The notes under the pieces: model-generated
Told to the model about the DNA's origin: nothing
Database searches by the model: none
The model's input: the letters and a program-made list of their open reading frames with translations, nothing else
Made by a program: the position numbers and the translations under genes
Shown here: piece by piece, positions 25,157 through 33,762 of the stretch
Layout of the letters: every line of letters begins with the position of its first letter
How positions within the stretch are numbered: the stretch's first letter is position 1
Source: Streptomyces canus
GTDB taxonomy: Bacteria; Actinomycetota; Actinomycetes; Streptomycetales; Streptomycetaceae
Assembly: GCF_001514145.1 (NCBI RefSeq)
Contig: NZ_KQ948685.1
Location: 1 to 64,000, forward strand
Direction of reading: 5' to 3'
DNA: 64,000 bases

Positions 25157-27169
25157 TTAACCGTGCCATGGGAGTGTTGGCGTACCGTCCGGGTCCAAGC
25201 CGTAGGGCCACAGTCTGTTACTGATTTCCGGCAACTTGGCCAGGTAGGCCAGGGCGAGGGAGAGGCCGTGGTCGACGGCCTGCCGGGCCAGGGCTTCGGC
25301 GCCCTCCCGATCCCCGGCCTCCTCCCGCAGCCTGGCCAGGTCGAACAGGGCGCCAGTGTTGCCGTGGTCGGCGGCCTGGCGTAGGAGGGCTTCGGCGCCC
25401 TCCCGGTCCCCCGCCTCCTCCCGCAGCTCGGCCAGGCGGAACAGAGCGTCGGTGTGGCCCTGGTCGGCGGCCTGCCGGGCCAGGGCTTCGGCGCCCTCCC
25501 GGTCCCCGGCCTCCTCCCGCAGCCTGGCCAGGTCGAACAGGGCGCCAGTGTTGCCGTGGTCGGCGGCCTGGCGTAGGAGGGCTTCGGCGCCCCCGCGATC
25601 CCCCGCCTCCTCCCGCATCGCGGCCAGGCGGCCAAGGGCGCCGGTGTGGCCCTGGTCGGCTGCGCGGTGCAGGAGGAGGTGGGCCCATTGCTGGCGGTGC
25701 CGGCTCCCGGCTTCGTCGGCGAGGCTCTTGAGATCCTCAGGGTGGGTGAGGTGAGTGTGGGCGGCGTGCCAGAAGGACGCGGGCGGGCACAGGTGGCGGC
25801 GGGTGGTGCGGCCGTGTTGTTCAAGGTAGTCGGCGAGCCGGAACACCGGCCCCGCCAAGGCCGGGGCCGGATGGCCGGCCGTGGCGGTGGGGGCGGGCGG
25901 GCGTCGTGGGGCCCGGGGGGTGGTGCGGCGCAGGGGGGCCTGTTTGCCGTGAACCAGTTCGGCGAGTTCGGCGAAGGCGCGTTCGGCCCAGTCGTCGGTG
26001 AGCTGGTCGTAGTCGGTGTCGGTGAGGTAGTCGGAGGCTGCGTCGGTGAGGAAGGCCTGCGGCAGGTGGAGACCGACGCCGAGGCGGCGTGCGTCCATCG
26101 CCGCTTCCAGCAGCGCCCGGGCGGGCGGGGTGGCCTGCTCGTAGCGGCGCAGGAGTTCAGGGACTCCGGCCAGGTCCTGGGTGATCCGTCCGCTGTCACG
26201 GGCGCGGGTGAGGGCGTCGGCCAGGAGCCGGTCGCCCTGTCCGGCGAGGGCGGCGGCCTCGGCCAGGGCGTTGGCGTCGAAGGCGTCCGGGACGGCCGTG
26301 GTGTGGCCGGCCAGCAGTTCCCGCACCCGGCTGTACGGATCTGGGCCGCCCGGCGTAGGCAGGGCGGTGTATCGGTGGGCGTACTCGGGCCACAAGGTCC
26401 CCAGGACCAGGACAGGCCTACGTTCCTCATCGAGCAGCAACTGGTGCACCGCGGCTGCGATCCGTTCACCGTGCGTGGGGTCGCCGAGGTAGTGCTGCGC
26501 CTCGTTCAGCCACACCACGGTGCGCGGCCCGACCCGGTGCAACTCCTCCAGTGCCGCCTCCGCGCGGGTGGGGTCGAAGGGGTGCCACAGCCTCCACCCC
26601 GCCTTGGCGAGGTCCTGGACAGCCTCCCAGCACGCCCGGGTCTTGCCCGTGGAGGAGGTTCCCACCAGCACCACGATCCGACTGCGGCCCGCATCCGCGT
26701 CCCGGACCGCGTCGGCCAGCACCTGGTCATGCGCGCGCGGCACATATTTGGGCAGGACCCGCATCGCGAGCGCCTCCGCGCTGGAGGCGGCCTTGGCCGG
26801 GCCGGCCGGGTGGACTTCCAGCTCGTGCGGCTCCCACTGGCCGATCGGCCTGCCCGGCCCCACTACGTGCACTGTGATGGTGCCCGGCTCCTTGGCCGCG
26901 GCCCGCTGCAACTCCAAAAGCTCGTCCACCGGCAGCTTCAGGGCACGGGCCAGCGCTGCCACGGTCTGCGCCGACCCGCCACCCCGGAATGCCTCCGAGA
27001 CGGTCGTACGCCCCAGTCCGGCCCGGGCGGCGAGCTGCGTCTTGTTCAACCCGGCCCGGGCCAGCCCGTCGCTGAGCCTGCTGAGCAGTGCGGTGAGCGC
27101 CGCACCGCGGCCATCCTGCTTGTCGTGCACCAGGCCCGCCCCCGAGGTGGTGTGTTCGCCGGTGTTCAT
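25157..27169 (-). CDS. XRE HTH - STAND/AAA NTPase - Sel1/TPR-like repeat protein
   Basis: 670 aa. A Cro/C1-type HTH lies at 40-86 (LNKTQLAARAGLGRTTVSEA). The NTPase has Walker A VGTSSTGKT (169-177) and Walker B TVVWLNEAQHYLGD (217-230), then an arginine- and proline-rich linker near 430-460. The C-terminus has about four and a half 32-residue repeats (RQAADHGNTGALFDLARLRE followed by EAGDREGAEALA) resembling Sel1/TPR helices for protein binding. Such HTH-STAND-repeat proteins are frequent in Streptomyces and are thought to be signalling or defence sensors; that role is inferred. Divergent from a 65-aa membrane protein at 27252. Confidence 0.85.
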   Translation of the reverse strand: MNTGEHTTSGAGLVHDKQDGRGAALTALLSRLSDGLARAGLNKTQLAARAGLGRTTVSEAFRGGGSAQTVAALARALKLPVDELLELQRAAAKEPGTITVHVVGPGRPIGQWEPHELEVHPAGPAKAASSAEALAMRVLPKYVPRAHDQVLADAVRDADAGRSRIVVLVGTSSTGKTRACWEAVQDLAKAGWRLWHPFDPTRAEAALEELHRVGPRTVVWLNEAQHYLGDPTHGERIAAAVHQLLLDEERRPVLVLGTLWPEYAHRYTALPTPGGPDPYSRVRELLAGHTTAVPDAFDANALAEAAALAGQGDRLLADALTRARDSGRITQDLAGVPELLRRYEQATPPARALLEAAMDARRLGVGLHLPQAFLTDAASDYLTDTDYDQLTDDWAERAFAELAELVHGKQAPLRRTTPRAPRRPPAPTATAGHPAPALAGPVFRLADYLEQHGRTTRRHLCPPASFWHAAHTHLTHPEDLKSLADEAGSRHRQQWAHLLLHRAADQGHTGALGRLAAMREEAGDRGGAEALLRQAADHGNTGALFDLARLREEAGDREGAEALARQAADQGHTDALFRLAELREEAGDREGAEALLRQAADHGNTGALFDLARLREEAGDREGAEALARQAVDHGLSLALAYLAKLPEISNRLWPYGLDPDGTPTLPWHG
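25245..25690 (-). repeat. 96-bp in-frame tandem repeats in the STAND gene
   Basis: About four and a half 96-bp units; alternate units (192 bp apart) are nearly identical at DNA level, which indicates duplication of a two-unit block. Confidence 0.85.
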
Positions 27170-27251
27170 ATTCCTCCCGCCGAACCCCGGCGTACACCGA
27201 TTCCACGACCTTCGACCACGTCAACACCCCACCGTGTACAGGGAGCTTGCC

Positions 27252-27449
27252 GTGACCGTCGCCGTCGTCCTCCTCGCCACCGCACTCATCGTCGTCGTCG
27301 CGCTGCTGACCGGCACCGCCGCAGGCAAACTCGCCCGCATGGACGGTGCCACCTACCCCACCGCCCTCACTCGCGCCGCCACCGCCTTCGCCGCCGTCAT
27401 CACCCTCGCCGCCGCGGTGACCGTGGCCATCGCCACCCTCTTCGCGTAG
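27252..27449 (+). CDS. small two-helix membrane protein, 65 aa
   Basis: GTG 27252 with AGGGAG about 8 bp upstream. Two clear membrane helices: VAVVLLATALIVVVALLTGT and ATAFAAVITLAAAVTVAIAT, joined by a short charged loop (KLARMDGATY). It starts 82 bp from the divergent XRE-STAND gene, so they may share a control region. Function unknown; small two-TM proteins paired with HTH genes are common in this genus. Confidence 0.65.
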   Translation: MTVAVVLLATALIVVVALLTGTAAGKLARMDGATYPTALTRAATAFAAVITLAAAVTVAIATLFA

Positions 27450-27534
27450 AGCACCTTCGCCCAGCGAACCTTTGAGCGTTAGCAGCGGAGGCCGGACGCC
27501 CGGGCGATGTCGGGGGCATTTTGAGGCCCCTCGG

Positions 27535-29610
27535 TCAGTGTGAGTAGGTGGATGGGGTGAGGCGGTTGCCGGTGACGATGCCGGCGAGGACGAGCCGGTC
27601 GGTGGTGGCGCCGCGGGGGCGGTGGGTGGCCAGCCAGGCGACTTCGTCGACGCGCAGGGTGCCACTGCTGCTGGTCTTGGGAGTGAGGTCGAGGACGAGG
27701 AGCTGGCCGAAGGGCGCGTTGGTGTTGGTGTACTCGGCTTCCTGGGTGAGGTACTTGCCCTCGATGTGAGCGCGGCTGTTGTCGTCGGGGTCCTGTTTCA
27801 TCTCCGTCAGGTAACGCAGTGCTCCGAACTGGACCAGGACGTCGGCGCGGCCCATGCCGACGTTGTTCGTCTCCACCTGAACAATGCTGTGCAAGGGGCC
27901 GCTGAGCAGCCATTGGTGGAAGTCGCGCTGCAGGTCTGCCTCTTTGGCCTCACGCTGCCCCTTTTCGGGTTTGCGGCGGTAGTCGTAGGGCGGGTCGTCC
28001 TTCTTGCCGGTGCCGAAAATGTGGGTGCGCTCCAGGTCGGTGCGGCTTTTCAGGAACAGGAGGGTCTGGGTGAGCAGCGCGGTGAAAGTCTGTCGGACAT
28101 CCCCAGTGAAGGCCTCGTGTTCTGACAATCTGACCAGGAAGCTGTCGAGCAGGGGAACGATGACGGGGTCGGTGGCCTTCAGTCGGGCGACATCGCTGTC
28201 GTAGGCGATGCCTTCGACGGCAGCGAGAGCCGTATCGTCGAGGCCTTCTGCGAGCCGTAGGGCACGAGAGAGCGGAAGTTTACGGAGCACGGTTGGTGCG
28301 ATGCGATGGAGCCGCACTCTTCCCGCGTCGGCGTCCGGGTCTTCGCCGTCGGAGTCACCCTGGTCGCTACTGGACGTCTCGTGGTGCTCCCGAGCGTCGA
28401 TCCGGGCGAGGATCGCTGACGCGGCGGCTCCGTCGAATACCGGGCCGGGGTAGTCCTCGGGGTGCGCTGCGGCGTGCCGCAGCGCACTGAGGAAGGCCTC
28501 CTTGCGGAGGAAGCCGTCCTCTACAGCCGGCTCAACCAGCGCGGCCAGACCGGGGGCCAGCTGACTGGTGCCGAGTGGCTGGACGGTGCGGGCAGCTCGG
28601 TAGGCGGCGAGGACCGCGTCCACAGCTCGCCAGGAGTCCATCCATACGTCGGCCGCAAACTGTTCCGCAGCGGCCCGCAACTGGAGCAGGAGTTGGGACC
28701 AGGCGACCTCGGCGGCCTGGCGCGGCTGGAGCCACGCGGGCTGGTGCGTGCCGTGCAGCCAAGCCCGACGGCGCTCCAGGGCGCGTTCGATCCGGTCGGC
28801 AGCCGATGCCACTTGATCGGCGTTGTGCGCGGTGAAGCCGAGGATGGCGTCGCACACGGCGAGGTACGCGGCGGCGTCATCGCGGGCTTCTTCTGCCGCC
28901 TCGGCCGCGGCGAAGAGGGAGCGCGCTTCGCTGATGAGGCGGCTCACGTCGGCCAGGTCGGTTGAGGACAGCGCAGTGCGCAGGCGGTCGCAGCCGAGCT
29001 CGAACAACGCGTCGACGTCTGCGGCCTCGTCGACGGACAGGTGCTGCAGCAGCTCCCGCACGGCCGTTGAGACGCGGGATTCCTGCTGCGCCCAGCAGTC
29101 CAGTGCGACGCCCAGGACGCGGGGGAGACGCTCGAGGAAGTCCTCCGGCCCGTCGGCCGGAAGTTCCTCGAGGATGTCCCAGACCTGGTAGGGGCGGACT
29201 GCGTCGGAGGCGGCGAGTCTGACGGCGCCCTCCAGGCGGGCGGCGGCTAGGAGGGGCCCGCGCTCGACCTGTTCGGTGAGCCCGTCGAGGAGTGCACCGT
29301 TGAGGGGGTTGGCGAGCGCCTTGGCAGTGGCAGGGCTGCCCAGGAGGGTTTCCAGCGACGAGGTAAGGGCCAGGACGCTGCTCTGCTGGGCGAACCCCGT
29401 GGGAAAGGCGGCGGCTGCCTGCTTCCATGCGCCGTCCGCGGCGTCGTAGGCGTGAACAATCGCTTCGGCCAAGAGGGGGGCCAGTGGGCCGGCCGCGACT
29501 TCAGGCACTTGGTCGAGCAACGTGTCCGCGGGCAGGCCGATGTCCTCGAACGTGATCGTGCGGGTTCCCGTGGTGGCCAGGTCGCTGAGGCGCTCGGCGA
29601 GCTGCGTCAT
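27535..29610 (-). CDS. effector with C-terminal PD-(D/E)XK nuclease fold, ABC-three-component system
   Basis: 691 aa from ATG 29610, chosen over 29634 because GGAGAGGGGG lies just upstream. Most of the length is helical without a recognised motif. Near residues 570-620 the order DFHQWLLSGPLHSIVQVETN, GMGRADVLVQF, YLTEMKQ gives the Glu, Asp and Glu-x-Lys signature of PD-(D/E)XK nucleases. It lies 31 bp downstream of a Rad50-like ATPase and ends a three-gene operon. By the ABC-3C model (Krishnan, Burroughs, Iyer and Aravind) it would be the nucleic-acid-cutting effector held inactive until the ATPase is triggered. Confidence 0.75.
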   Translation of the reverse strand: MTQLAERLSDLATTGTRTITFEDIGLPADTLLDQVPEVAAGPLAPLLAEAIVHAYDAADGAWKQAAAAFPTGFAQQSSVLALTSSLETLLGSPATAKALANPLNGALLDGLTEQVERGPLLAAARLEGAVRLAASDAVRPYQVWDILEELPADGPEDFLERLPRVLGVALDCWAQQESRVSTAVRELLQHLSVDEAADVDALFELGCDRLRTALSSTDLADVSRLISEARSLFAAAEAAEEARDDAAAYLAVCDAILGFTAHNADQVASAADRIERALERRRAWLHGTHQPAWLQPRQAAEVAWSQLLLQLRAAAEQFAADVWMDSWRAVDAVLAAYRAARTVQPLGTSQLAPGLAALVEPAVEDGFLRKEAFLSALRHAAAHPEDYPGPVFDGAAASAILARIDAREHHETSSSDQGDSDGEDPDADAGRVRLHRIAPTVLRKLPLSRALRLAEGLDDTALAAVEGIAYDSDVARLKATDPVIVPLLDSFLVRLSEHEAFTGDVRQTFTALLTQTLLFLKSRTDLERTHIFGTGKKDDPPYDYRRKPEKGQREAKEADLQRDFHQWLLSGPLHSIVQVETNNVGMGRADVLVQFGALRYLTEMKQDPDDNSRAHIEGKYLTQEAEYTNTNAPFGQLLVLDLTPKTSSSGTLRVDEVAWLATHRPRGATTDRLVLAGIVTGNRLTPSTYSH

Positions 29611-29641
29611 GTCCCCCTCTCCCTCCACCTTCATATTCGTG

Positions 29642-31615
29642 TCACCACAGTGGCCGGCCCTCTGCCGCTTCGGTGATCCTGTCAGGAGGCAGAACGTCGT
29701 GGGCCAGGCCGAAGTCCGCGGTGGTGACCAGTACCTGCAACTGATTCGCCTCCGCCACGGCGTTCAGCTCGTGCAGCAGGAGGTGGATGTCGACATCCTG
29801 GATCTCTTCGGCCTTGGGGCTGTCGATCAGCAGGAGACCCGGGTGGGTGGAGACCTGGTGTGCCGCGCCCACACGCAGGAGTGCCACGATCACGGCGATC
29901 CGCAGTCTCAGCCGTTCGCCGGGCACCTGGTCGGTGAAGCTGCGCACGTGCTCGCCGTCCGAGGTCACGTCGAGGTGCGCTGCGCGGTCGATACTCACCG
30001 ACTCCAAGCCGGCGAAACCGAACTTGCGCCCGAGGTCGGCAATCTCTTCGTTGAGGTCCGCGAACAGCTTGTCCGCTTCCTTCGCGTGATCGTCCTCCAG
30101 CGTCTTCGCACCGGCACGCAATACCTTGATCGCCAAGTCTTCGGCCGGATCATCGGGAGAGTCAGGCAGCTCGGGCAGAACGCTCAACGCGCCCTCCAGA
30201 CGCAGCACTTCGTCTCGAGCCTTGGCGTATTCCGGCACCCGGGCTGCCGCATCCGCCCGCCGCAGCTTTTCCTGTGCCGCGTTCAGTTCCCCTGACAGGC
30301 GATTGAGCTCGGTCTCCGCCTGCTCCAATGCGTCCCTGGCCGCCTGTTCGGCCTGGGTGCTGGCTTGGAGGCGTTCTTCGGCCTCGGCCAGGACGTCTTC
30401 GGAGTCCTCGTCATCACCCTCGACGGGGCGTGCGCACACGGCGCAGCTGTGTGCGTCGATCTCCAGCTGACGCCGTTCCGCAGCGATGTCCTGATCGCAC
30501 CGCGGGCACGTTGTGGGGTCCAGGCCGTGGAACAGCTGACGGGCGATCGCGCTTTCGCGGACATCGTTGAGCAGCTTCTCGTCGCGCTGCCGCTGCCCCT
30601 TGGCCTGCCGGTGGACCCGCATCAGGTCGTCCCACGCCTGCTGGCTGTCCGCCCACGAGGTCGCCAGTCGCATCGTGGTCGCGGCCAGATCAGCCAGCGA
30701 CTCTTGATCGGAACCAGCTGATCCTGCTGACAGCTGCTCCAGACGGGCACGGGCTGCTGCCAAATCCTCCTCGGTCTGCTGGCGCTGCGCCGTTCGCTCT
30801 TCCTGCGCCGTTTTCGCTGCGCTCTGCCGGCGCTTGCGAGCCGTGGCCATCAGTTCCGCCTGCGTTTTGACCTTGGTCAGCACACCGGCGGCCGGCAGGT
30901 CGAGGAACACCTGCAGAAGGCGTCCCGGCAGACCGCTCATGAGTACATCGCCCAGCAATGCGGGGGAGCGGGCCGCCGGCAGGTACAGGGCGCCGAAGTA
31001 GGCGGGCCACCCGTGGGCCACGGCAGACGTCCCCTGTTTGGCACTGACGAGAGGATGCAGGTCCATCCACTTCATCATCAGCGCCTGTACCTGTTCGGCG
31101 TAGCTCTCCGAGCTCGCGGCGCGAAACAACGGCAGCACTCCCTGCGCCGGGTCCGGAGCACGGAGAGTCTCCAGCACGGCCAGATCCGGCCCGGCAAACG
31201 CGACCGCGGAAGTGATTTCCTCGTTGTCCAGGTCCAGCCGGAAGGCCATCGGCTGGCCGGCGACCGTGGCGTCGAGGTCCACCTCACACAGCCAGTGGAT
31301 GGCGCCGCTCTTCTCCCGCGGAGTGCCCCGAAGACACCACGTCACCAGTTCCAGCACGCTCGACTTTCCACGCAAGTTCGATGCCACCAGGGCGGTCAGC
31401 CCGTCGCCGAACCTGAACGTGGTGTTGAACGGGCCGGGTTCAAGGGCTCCGGTGCGCACCCCCGCCACCCGCAGCCGGTGAATCCGCAACGGTCGCGGCC
31501 GCGCGGGAGGCGCACCCAGCGGAATGCCCTGGGACTCGAACACCGCCCGCACGTCATCGACCGTCACCTTCGCGCGCGCGGCGATCCGATTCTCCAGCGC
31601 AACTTCCTCAGCCAT
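29642..31615 (-). CDS. SMC/Rad50-like ATPase with zinc-binding coiled-coil hairpin
   Basis: 657 aa from ATG 31615, which overlaps the previous stop by 8 nt; the open frame further upstream lacks support. Walker A ALVASNLRGKSSVLELV (about 75-90), a coiled coil (QSAAKTAQEERTAQRQQTEE), two zinc pairs CPRCDQDI and HSCAVCARP near 372-396 at the hairpin tip, a second coil, a signature region FTDQVPGERLRLRI near 560 and Walker B GLLLIDSPKAEE near 595. It uses ATP to act on DNA or DNA ends. The zinc hairpin is like Rad50 and the ABC-three-component ATPases. Operon with a small helical partner upstream and a nuclease downstream. Confidence 0.85.
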   Translation of the reverse strand: MAEEVALENRIAARAKVTVDDVRAVFESQGIPLGAPPARPRPLRIHRLRVAGVRTGALEPGPFNTTFRFGDGLTALVASNLRGKSSVLELVTWCLRGTPREKSGAIHWLCEVDLDATVAGQPMAFRLDLDNEEITSAVAFAGPDLAVLETLRAPDPAQGVLPLFRAASSESYAEQVQALMMKWMDLHPLVSAKQGTSAVAHGWPAYFGALYLPAARSPALLGDVLMSGLPGRLLQVFLDLPAAGVLTKVKTQAELMATARKRRQSAAKTAQEERTAQRQQTEEDLAAARARLEQLSAGSAGSDQESLADLAATTMRLATSWADSQQAWDDLMRVHRQAKGQRQRDEKLLNDVRESAIARQLFHGLDPTTCPRCDQDIAAERRQLEIDAHSCAVCARPVEGDDEDSEDVLAEAEERLQASTQAEQAARDALEQAETELNRLSGELNAAQEKLRRADAAARVPEYAKARDEVLRLEGALSVLPELPDSPDDPAEDLAIKVLRAGAKTLEDDHAKEADKLFADLNEEIADLGRKFGFAGLESVSIDRAAHLDVTSDGEHVRSFTDQVPGERLRLRIAVIVALLRVGAAHQVSTHPGLLLIDSPKAEEIQDVDIHLLLHELNAVAEANQLQVLVTTADFGLAHDVLPPDRITEAAEGRPLW

Positions 31616-32282
31616 GCTCCCCCGCTTCCGCATCCCCGTCCTGTGCCTGCTTACGCAGTTCTTCCAGCCGCGCTCGCGCTCGCACGCGCACCGAACCGAT
31701 CCGATCACCGCGGGCGGCCTCGGCGTACTCGCGCTGCAGGTACTGCTGTTTCTTCAGCTGGTTGCCGCCACGTCCGTCGGCCAGATCCAGCACCAGCTGA
31801 ACCCGGTCCACGTAGTACTGAAAGGCGGGTGCCTCCTGAATCGCCTCGCGTGCGACCGTCCGCCCGGCCTCCAGCAGGAAGTAGTCGTGCTGCCGTACCC
31901 GGTTGACGGTCCCGCGTCGGCGACGAGCCACCAGACCAGCACTGCGCAGCACGGCGAGGGCGTCGTCCAACGGTTCGTACGCCCCGAAGTGGTGCCGCAG
32001 CATCGGATAGCACCGCACCTCCGGCTCCTCGGAATCGAGAATGCGGCCGGCCAACTCCAGCAGGCGGGCCTCGGTGGTCGCCTCATACTTCGTCAGCAGC
32101 TCATCGGCGAGATAGTCAGGATTGCGGAGCCAGAAGTCCAGCTTCTGCAGGCGGACCTGAGTGCGGACAACTCCCACAGCTGATTCCAGTCCTGGGTCAG
32201 CTCGCTCGACGTCGGACACGGGCTCACACGCCCCGTCGATGAGCAGCAGGAGCCGCACGGCATCCTGCTCCCGGCTCGTCAC
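31608..32282 (-). CDS. middle component of an ABC-three-component system
   Basis: About 224 aa from GTG 32282; an in-frame GTG at 32396 exists but the extra codons lack GC3 bias. The soluble protein contains RLQKLDFWLRNPDYLADELL and a block DALAVLRSAGLVARRRRGTV that looks like a winged helix, then YFLLEAGRTVAREAI. The LQKLDFWLRNPDYLADEL segment is what I associate with ABC-3C middle-component proteins. Translationally coupled (8-nt overlap) to the SMC-like ATPase. It probably bridges ATPase and effector. The family call is from memory of motif and context. Confidence 0.7.
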   Translation of the reverse strand: MTSREQDAVRLLLLIDGACEPVSDVERADPGLESAVGVVRTQVRLQKLDFWLRNPDYLADELLTKYEATTEARLLELAGRILDSEEPEVRCYPMLRHHFGAYEPLDDALAVLRSAGLVARRRRGTVNRVRQHDYFLLEAGRTVAREAIQEAPAFQYYVDRVQLVLDLADGRGGNQLKKQQYLQREYAEAARGDRIGSVRVRARARLEELRKQAQDGDAEAGEHG

Positions 32283-32408
32283 CCGCTCAGCGGCCTCGGG
32301 ATTGGGTAGTCCTTGATCCACCGCCCCAAGGTATCGCCTGGTAGCCGTACCTGTACCCTCCGCGTACGAAAGTGGCTGTGCGTCCGCCGCCTCCACGACG
32401 GAGAGCGT

Positions 32409-32837
32409 TCAGCCCCTTCCGCGCGGGGTGAGACCGCGTGGGGGAGCCGGGCTTTCCGGAGGCGCGAGCTGAGGTGCTCGGGCCCAGCCGTGGGCGTGCA
32501 TGGTCTCGGTCTCCCAGTCCTCGAACAACTGGGGGAGCGCCTTCGGATCGCGGTCGGCGTCGCGGTGCCATCGGATGAAGGCTCGGGCTGCGGGCCGGTG
32601 CCCGTCGCAGGCCGGGCAGAGCTCCATCCACACACCAGTCATGAGGGGCCCGTGCCAGTACAGAAGGAGTTCGCCTCCACACCGTGAACAGGGCCGGGCC
32701 GACTGATCCTCCTCACGATCGGAGGGATGCAGGCGGGCCAGCTCTTCGTCGCTGACGTCGTCAAGACTGCCGTCGAGGTTGCCGATGCGGCAGAAGTCGC
32801 CGTCGGGCCGCACGAGGTATCGCCAGGTGAAGGACAT
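32409..32837 (-). CDS. small zinc-ribbon-like protein (DUF6300-like)
   Basis: 142 aa. Cys pairs CSRCGGE and CPACDGH (about 49-75) flank LLLYWHGPLMTGVWMEL, a spacing typical of a zinc ribbon; then FIRWHRDADRDPKALPQLFE and a Pro-rich tail. I recognise the pattern as a Streptomyces family annotated DUF6300 in some databases. Function unknown. It is on the same strand as, and 127 bp upstream of, the three-component operon, so it is not clearly part of it. Confidence 0.6.
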   Translation of the reverse strand: MSFTWRYLVRPDGDFCRIGNLDGSLDDVSDEELARLHPSDREEDQSARPCSRCGGELLLYWHGPLMTGVWMELCPACDGHRPAARAFIRWHRDADRDPKALPQLFEDWETETMHAHGWARAPQLAPPESPAPPRGLTPRGRG

Positions 32838-33033
32838 GCAGTCCCCTTCCCGTGGAGCAAGACGCGAGACCTACCGTCTGTCCGATTCGTGACCTGCGTC
32901 AAGAGGTGAGACGCATGTGCGCACGGGTCCGAGGCCGTGCTTCAACGTCGAGTCCTGCATGGTAGGCCTCGCCGACGGGTGAGAACGCACTGTTCCCCGG
33001 CATGCGCCGGCCGGACAGAACTACGCTGGCACG

Positions 33034-33762
33034 GTGACCCTCTTGGCGCCCCAGATTGCCCAGCTGCCTGCCGATCCATCGCTGATCAGCCTCGCTTACC
33101 ACCACGAACACCCCGTCCAGGCGTACGAGTTCGAGAACACGCTGGAGGTGTGGACGGTGTCCGCCCGGATCGACGCGGACGTCCTGGCAGAGGACCTGGC
33201 CGCCTACAGCGACATGGACCAGGAATCGCTGGACGCGGTCCAGGACGTCACGGTGGGCCGCATGTCGTTCGTGCGGGTACGGATGTTCGGCCCGGACCAT
33301 CCATGGGAGGCGATGGACTCCTACACCGGCGATGTCTCCCGCATCGGCGAGGTGGTCCTGGACGTCGCTGACGGCCGATGGGAGCCGGCCTTCGAGGCCG
33401 CACTCGCACACCCGGTCGGTGACCTGCTCATCATGGACCGGGTCATCCTGGAACCCTCGTGGCGCGGCCTGGGCCTGGGCCCGGTCTTGGCAGGCGCCGC
33501 GATCCGGCGCCTCTCGCAGGACTGTGTCGCGGTGGCGTGCGAGCCCGGATCGGCCGACGGCCGCGAGCTCACCGAGGAACAGCATCGCGAAGCCGCCGCC
33601 AAACTGAGCCGCGTATGGGAGCGGATCGGCTTCGAACCCTTCCAGGACGGCGTGCACATCCTGGACTGCCACCTGCAGCGGCCCCAGGACCTCCTTGCCG
33701 AACGCCAGGAAGAGTTCACCGCGCTGTGCCGCGCCTGGCGGGAGCACCGGTCGGTCAGGTGA
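33034..33762 (+). CDS. GNAT-fold acetyltransferase-like protein
   Basis: 242 aa from GTG 33034. The C-terminal half has RVILEPSWRGLGLGPVLAGA (about 130-150), an acetyl-CoA-binding loop with the R-G-x-G-x-G pattern, and FEPFQDGVHILDCHL as the last strands. The N-terminal ~110 residues are a separate, acidic domain. A substrate cannot be predicted. Its stop overlaps the end of the convergent AlbA_2 gene by 8 bp. Codon bias is strong. Confidence 0.65.
   Translation: MTLLAPQIAQLPADPSLISLAYHHEHPVQAYEFENTLEVWTVSARIDADVLAEDLAAYSDMDQESLDAVQDVTVGRMSFVRVRMFGPDHPWEAMDSYTGDVSRIGEVVLDVADGRWEPAFEAALAHPVGDLLIMDRVILEPSWRGLGLGPVLAGAAIRRLSQDCVAVACEPGSADGRELTEEQHREAAAKLSRVWERIGFEPFQDGVHILDCHLQRPQDLLAERQEEFTALCRAWREHRSVR

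Noticed and set aside
32283..32396. Upstream extension of the middle-component gene to GTG 32396
   Set aside because: Third-position GC drops in these codons, so the GTG at 32282 is preferred.
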